Part shown: piece after piece, positions 14,403-18,227 of the stretch
How the letters are laid out: every line of letters starts with the position of its first letter
Numbering within the stretch: position 1 is the first letter of the stretch
NCBI GenBank assembly: GCA_037131165.1
Contig: JBAXRO010000038.1
Coordinates: forward strand, 1 to 18,227
Reading direction: 5' to 3'
DNA from: WLNJ01 sp037131165
GTDB taxonomy: Bacteria > Actinomycetota > Thermoleophilia > Solirubrobacterales > Solirubrobacteraceae
DNA length: 18,227 nt
Made by a program: the position numbers and the translations under genes
Notes under the pieces: generated by a model
The model's database searches: none
Told to the model about the DNA's origin: nothing
Seen by the model: only the letters and a program-made list of their open reading frames with translations

Positions 14403-14479
14403 TCCCCGATGCTTGCACATCGGCCGACCGTGCAACGCATTTGCGGACGTTCCGGATCGACCTGCGCGAAGCACCCCTG

Positions 14480-14505
14480 ACATCTGCTGATGTACCCAGC
14501 GGGTA
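14480..14505. promoter_or_regulatory. Two adjacent small dyads in the divergent intergenic region
   Basis: ACATC/GATGT (14480-14493, loop TGCT) and TACCC/GGGTA (14493-14505, centre AGC) abut in the 175-base gap between the divergent lipoprotein and CAP genes. They could be regulator sites for either gene. Short dyads like these can arise by chance. Confidence 0.25.
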
Positions 14506-14577
14506 ACTGCGCCGACCCGCGAACCTTTACGCGTACTTGTACTCACGCGGGCTGCGGGCTTCTACTTTGTAATCGAG

Positions 14578-15159
14578 ATGAAGACCGCACTCCTCGCATC
14601 GGCCGCTTCGCTCCTCGTCCTCGGGTTCAGCCCCGGACTGGCTGCTGCCTCCACCTGCCCCGACAGCGGGCGTCTACCGGTCGCCAATGGCGATCACGGA
14701 ACGGCCACAGCGGTGGTGTGTCTCGTCAACCAGGAGCGAGCCAAGGTTCATCTGCGGCCACTGAAGGTCAACTCGTCCCTGACGACAGCTGCGGCGAAGT
14801 ACTCGGCACGAATGGTCGCCGAGGGCTTCTACTCGCACTACGACCCGCGCGGCCAGAGCGCGGACCAGCGGGTCCGCGCAAGCGGTTACCTGACCGGGGC
14901 GTGGGTTTGGGGCCTGGGCGAGAACATTGCCGCCGGAGCGGGCTCGAGCGCGACACCCGAGACGATCGTCGGTACTTGGCTGTCGAGCCCATCCCACCGC
15001 GCGAACATGCTTGCTGCCGACTGGACTGAGATCGGGGTCGGCGCCGCGGTCGGGAACCCTTACACCAGCCGGGGGGCGACCTACACGGCGGAGTTCGGCA
15101 ATCGGGTGGCCAAGCCCAAGAAGAAGCACAAGCCCCGCCCCCACCGGAAGAGGCGCTGA
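14578..15159 (+). CDS. Secreted CAP/SCP-domain protein (YkwD-like)
   Basis: This 193-residue protein has a clear signal peptide (cleavage likely after AAA at about residue 24) and one CAP domain at about 42-176. Family landmarks are FYSHYDPRG (84-92, H87), WGLGENIAAG (111-120, E115), WLSSPSHRANML (134-145, H140) followed by EIGVG, and TYTAEFG near the end. Bacterial CAP proteins are secreted and of varied, mostly unproven function; the His/Glu cluster is the presumed active or metal site. The C-terminus is strongly basic (KKKHKPRPHRKRR), which could hold the protein to anionic cell-wall polymers. C27 and C48 may form a disulfide. The upstream region is shared with the divergent lipoprotein gene, and no strong ribosome site is visible. 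Confidence 0.88.
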   Translation: MKTALLASAASLLVLGFSPGLAAASTCPDSGRLPVANGDHGTATAVVCLVNQERAKVHLRPLKVNSSLTTAAAKYSARMVAEGFYSHYDPRGQSADQRVRASGYLTGAWVWGLGENIAAGAGSSATPETIVGTWLSSPSHRANMLAADWTEIGVGAAVGNPYTSRGATYTAEFGNRVAKPKKKHKPRPHRKRR

Positions 15160-15202
15160 CAGGGCCAGCCGAGAAGGCTATGGCCGCCGCTCGAGCGATC
15201 AC

Positions 15203-15235
15203 CGGAGGGCCGCCTCACCAGGAGGCGACCCTCCG
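15203..15235. terminator. Long two-part hairpin between convergent genes
   Basis: CGGAGGG (15203-15209) pairs with CCCTCCG (15229-15235). Inside it CGCCTC (15211-15216) pairs with GAGGCG (15222-15227), with a single C/A mismatch between the stems and a five-base loop. It lies in the 82-base gap between the CAP gene and the repeat-protein gene and is a strong bidirectional terminator candidate. Confidence 0.7.
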
Positions 15236-15241
15236 ATCCCC

Positions 15242-18227
15242 TCATCCGGTCGATCGCAGCGGGCGACAGATCCGGAAGGCGAGCTTGCGCTTGACCGTCC
15301 TTGGCGCAATCGCGGCCGCTGTGTAGTTCACGACCGCCGTGATCGCGTAGTAGCTGCGATGGAGCTTCGAGACGCGGAGCTTCAGCTGGAAGTAGCGGCC
15401 GGCGTTCCGCTTGACCTGGGATGTGTAGCGCTTGTGGTTGACGTACCAGGTGACCCTCCTGATCGGGCTGCCTGCGATCCGCGCGTAGGCGTAACGACCT
15501 CTCGCGCAGCCGGTGGTTCCGCCGATCCTGGAGTTGCCCTTGATGAACGCCTGAGTCCTGATGTTCAGCCACGAGCAGTAGACGTCCTGGCCGGCGGCCA
15601 GAGTGACCTGACCGTTGGTGACCGTCACCGGGGAGTCGTCCGACCGGTTGAAGCACTCCGGATCGCCGAACGTGTAGTCACCGCCCGGAGTGCCGACATG
15701 AGCGGCCTCCGACAGCGCGTAAGTCCCCGGTTCGACCGAAGTCGGCGAGAACGTGCTGCCATTGCCGACGTTGATCGCCGAGACGGCCGGATCGGGACCG
15801 GCCGGCACCGTGTTGGCGAACAGGTCGAACTTCCCGGTGTCACTGGCCGGACCAACCTGCTTGCGCAGCTCGAGCTTCGCCTTGCGAGTGTTGGTCCAGG
15901 AGCAGTAGACGTCCTGCCCGCCGCTGAGCGTCAGGCTGCCTTCCGTCAGCGTGACAGGGGAGCCGTCCGACCGGTTGAAGCAGGCCGCGGTCCCAAGCAC
16001 GTAGTCGTCGGGCAGCGTTCCCGTCGCCACTTCCTCGGAAAGGGCGTACCCACCGGGCTTCACTGCTGTGCCGCCAGCGCCCGAGGTTCCACCGTTGCCG
16101 ACGTTCTCCGCCTTGACCTGGTCTCCTCCGGTGCCACCGTCGGCGAGCAGGTTGAACGTGCCGGTGTCGGTGGTCGGATCGACCGCCTTCCTGAGCTCGA
16201 GCTTCGGAGCGACGTAGTTGCCGAACGTCTTGTCGGTCGCGTTCGGCGTTTCCACGTTGAGCGTCACGGAGTAGCCCTTCGCGCAATCGGGCTTCGGGAG
16301 CGAGCAGACCTTGAAGGCCTGCAGTTCCGGCGTTGCCTGGTCCGCGGCGGGTAGCTCGAGGACCGTGTAGCTGGCGAACAGCAGGTCGGTGAAGCTGTAC
16401 GCCCCGGTCGCGTCGGTCGTGGCGACCGGCTCACCCGGATCAATCGTGCCGCTCGAATCCTTGTCGAGGCCGACCTTCCAGCCTTCGAGCGCCGGCTCCT
16501 CCGGCTTGTCCCAGACCCCGTTGCCGTTCAGGTCGTTGAACTTGAAGCCGGCAATCGAGCCTCGCTGCTGGGTGTTCGAGTAGGTGCAGTTGACCTCCTC
16601 GCCGGCCTGCGGGGTGACGGTCACGGAGCCGGTCTGGACGTCCGTCTTGACGTTCGCCGGATCGGTGCCCGAGCACTTGATCGAAGTGACCGACCAGCCA
16701 GCCGGCGACTTCTCGGCGAAGGGGTAGCTGGCGCCGGGCGCGAGATCCGCGAACGGCTTCGACTCGCCGTCTGCGAGCTGGAAGGTGACGGGCGGATCAC
16801 CGGGACCGGTGAAGTCGAACTTGTCGGGTGCGGCGGCCGGGTCGGTCGCCTTGGCGATCGTGACCTTCGCCAACTTCGTGTTCGTGTAGGTGCAGGTCAC
16901 GGCCTCTCCGGCGTCGGGTGTGACCGTGACGGTCGAGGAGTCGACCTTGACGTTCTCCGAATCAGTGCCCGAGCACTTGATGCCCGTCAACGTCCAGCCG
17001 GCCGGGACCTTCTCCGACCAGGAGTAACCCTTGCCGGGAGCGAGATCCCCGAAAGGCTTGGACTCACCGTTGGCGAGCTCGAAGCTCGCGGGCGGATCAC
17101 CAGGACCTGAGAACGAGAACTTGTCAGTCGCCGACGTCGGGTTCGTTGCCTTGGCGATCGTCACCTTCGCCAACTTCGTGTTCGTGTAGGTGCACGTCAC
17201 GTCCTCACCGGCGTCAGGTGTGACCGTGACCGTCGAGGCGTCGACCTTGACATTCTCCGAATCAGTGCCGACGCACTTGATGCCAGTCAGGGTCCAACCG
17301 GACGGGACCGTCTCGGTGAAGGCGTAGTCCTTCCCAGGAGCCAAGTCCGCGAACGGCTTGGACTCACCATTCGCGAGCTCGAACGAAGCGGGCGGATCGC
17401 CAGGGCCGCTGAAGCTGAACTTGTCAGTCGCGGAGCTCGGGTCGGTTGACTTCGCGATCGTGACCTTCGCCAACTTCGTGTTGGTGTACGTGCAGGTCAC
17501 GTCTTCGCCGGCCTCCGGCTTGACGCTCACCGTCGAGGCGTCAACCTTCACGTTCTCCGGATCCGTGCCAGTGCACTTGATGCCAGTCAGGGTCCAACCC
17601 GAGGGGACCTTCTCGGTGAAGGCGTAGTCCTTGCCCGGAGCGAGATCGGCGAACGGCTTGGACTCACCATTCGCGAGCTCGAACGAAGCGGGCGGATCGC
17701 CAGGGCCGCTGAAGCTGAACTTGTCAGTCGCCGATGTCGGATCCGTCGCCTTAGCGATCGTGACCTTCGCCAACTTCGTGTTCGTGTAGGTGCACGTCAC
17801 GTCCTCACCGGCACCTGGTGTGACCGTGACCGTCGAGGCATCGACCTTCACGTTCTCCGAATCCGTGCCCGAGCACTTGATGCCAGTCAGGGTCCAACCG
17901 GACGGGACCTTCTCCGACCAGGAGTAACCCTGACCTGGAGTGAGATCCGCGAAAGGCTTGCTTTCACCATTCGCGAGCTCAAAGCTCACCGCCGGATCGC
18001 CGGGGCCGCTGAAGCTGAACTTGTCAGGCGCCGAGGTCGGGTCCGTCGACTTGGCGATCGTGACCTTCGCCAACTTCGTGTTCGTGTAGGTGCAGGTCAC
18101 GTCCTCGCCGGCATCTGGTGTGACCGTCACGGTCGAGGCATCGACCTTGACGTTCTCCGAATCAGTGCCCGAGCACTTGATGCCCGTCAGCGTCCAACCG
18201 GCCGGGACCTTCTCCGACCACGAGTAA
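15242..18227 (-). CDS. Giant secreted repeat protein, C-terminal part (5' end outside window)
   Basis: The frame is open from the stop at 15242-15244 to the window edge, so the N-terminus is missing; about 994 residues are visible. From the N-terminal side they are: the end of one repeat (18227-18071), four exact 100-residue repeats (18070-16871), a 102-residue variant (16870-16565), and a 122-residue SdrD-B-like domain (16564-16199). That domain has Ca-binding-like DLNGNGVWD and DKDSSGTIDPGE loops. Two prealbumin-like domains of about 108 residues follow (16198-15872, 15871-15551), then a basic C-terminal domain of 102 residues (15550-15245). The repeats resemble SpaA/Cna-B surface stalk domains, so a long extracellular adhesin or stalk is the likely role. 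No LPXTG motif or terminal membrane helix is seen, so anchoring is unexplained. The small ATG inside the repeats at 18130 is not a real start. Confidence 0.85.
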   Translation of the reverse strand, partial: YSWSEKVPAGWTLTGIKCSGTDSENVKVDASTVTVTPDAGEDVTCTYTNTKLAKVTIAKSTDPTSAPDKFSFSGPGDPAVSFELANGESKPFADLTPGQGYSWSEKVPSGWTLTGIKCSGTDSENVKVDASTVTVTPGAGEDVTCTYTNTKLAKVTIAKATDPTSATDKFSFSGPGDPPASFELANGESKPFADLAPGKDYAFTEKVPSGWTLTGIKCTGTDPENVKVDASTVSVKPEAGEDVTCTYTNTKLAKVTIAKSTDPSSATDKFSFSGPGDPPASFELANGESKPFADLAPGKDYAFTETVPSGWTLTGIKCVGTDSENVKVDASTVTVTPDAGEDVTCTYTNTKLAKVTIAKATNPTSATDKFSFSGPGDPPASFELANGESKPFGDLAPGKGYSWSEKVPAGWTLTGIKCSGTDSENVKVDSSTVTVTPDAGEAVTCTYTNTKLAKVTIAKATDPAAAPDKFDFTGPGDPPVTFQLADGESKPFADLAPGASYPFAEKSPAGWSVTSIKCSGTDPANVKTDVQTGSVTVTPQAGEEVNCTYSNTQQRGSIAGFKFNDLNGNGVWDKPEEPALEGWKVGLDKDSSGTIDPGEPVATTDATGAYSFTDLLFASYTVLELPAADQATPELQAFKVCSLPKPDCAKGYSVTLNVETPNATDKTFGNYVAPKLELRKAVDPTTDTGTFNLLADGGTGGDQVKAENVGNGGTSGAGGTAVKPGGYALSEEVATGTLPDDYVLGTAACFNRSDGSPVTLTEGSLTLSGGQDVYCSWTNTRKAKLELRKQVGPASDTGKFDLFANTVPAGPDPAVSAINVGNGSTFSPTSVEPGTYALSEAAHVGTPGGDYTFGDPECFNRSDDSPVTVTNGQVTLAAGQDVYCSWLNIRTQAFIKGNSRIGGTTGCARGRYAYARIAGSPIRRVTWYVNHKRYTSQVKRNAGRYFQLKLRVSKLHRSYYAITAVVNYTAAAIAPRTVKRKLAFRICRPLRSTG
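16565..18227 (-). repeat. Tandem 300-bp coding repeats (100-residue units)
   Basis: The unit starts at AKVTIAK and ends at TYTNTKL. Boundaries on the minus strand lie at 18070, 17770, 17470, 17170 and 16870; the period is exactly 300 bases for four units, and the last unit is 306. A partial unit continues past the window end, so the total copy number is unknown. Units differ mainly in one block: GYSWSEK in the partial unit and units 1 and 4, DYAFTE in units 2 and 3. An 83-base stretch (17349-17431) is identical to 17649-17731. Confidence 0.95.

Noticed and set aside
15242..15300. LPXTG or other sortase signal at the end of the repeat protein
   Set aside because: The C-terminus reads ICRPLRSTG with no LPXTG-like motif, hydrophobic stretch or charged tail.
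14927..16354. 475-codon plus-strand frame across the CAP gene and the repeat protein gene
   Set aside because: It crosses two real genes and the long terminator hairpin, and its composition is that of an antisense shadow.
16565..18227. Regular repeats considered as a CRISPR-like or satellite array
   Set aside because: The 300-base units are one continuous reading frame with protein-level conservation and no short repeat/spacer pattern.

Overview
The window is high-GC, densely packed bacterial DNA. Genes are joined by 4-base ATGA/GTGA overlaps, GTG starts are frequent, and a cyclic di-AMP (ydaO-type) riboswitch precedes a cell-wall-hydrolase-like gene. These traits, together with the secreted-protein repertoire, suggest an actinobacterium. 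A deep-branching Thermoleophilia/Solirubrobacterales relative is my best guess, but that is inference only.

Region 1 (79-3670) is a pyruvate dehydrogenase operon: E1-alpha, E1-beta and a single-lipoyl-domain E2, all translationally coupled. Region 2 (3734-4605, minus strand) is a RES/Xre toxin-antitoxin pair. It sits between the lipoyl-dependent complex and the lipoate genes and has a well-formed promoter and direct-repeat operator. Region 3 (4748-8016) is a compact operon: lipB and lipA, which make and attach the lipoyl cofactor that E2 needs; a rhomboid-like membrane protein without a catalytic serine motif; a 56-residue two-helix membrane protein; and a D-Ala-D-Ala carboxypeptidase. Region 4 (7997-9061, minus strand) is a class II Fic protein with a C-terminal winged-helix-like region, preceded by a perfect inverted-repeat operator.

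Region 5 (9281-11598) is a coupled pair of acyl-CoA dehydrogenase subunits in which only the first keeps a recognisable catalytic base. A convergent short-chain dehydrogenase follows (11659-12453). Region 6 (about 12480-13449) is the ydaO riboswitch and an M23-family protein whose zinc-ligand histidines are replaced by acidic residues. Region 7 (13466-14402, minus strand) encodes a lipoprotein and a four-helix membrane protein. Region 8 (14578-15159) is a secreted CAP/SCP-domain protein. Region 9 (15242 to the window end, minus strand) is the C-terminal part of a very large secreted repeat protein: 300-bp tandem repeats, an SdrD-B-like domain, two further prealbumin-like domains and a basic C-terminal domain.

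No stretch longer than about 225 bases lacks a gene, and the longest such stretch (12454-12678) is filled by the riboswitch. No tRNA, rRNA, insertion sequence or CRISPR array was seen. The most unusual points are the riboswitch plus ribosome-site hairpin in front of an apparently zinc-less M23 protein, the 100-residue repeat array with K/E/N and paired-Cys signatures, the toxin-antitoxin module inside the lipoate neighbourhood, and the Fic operator.
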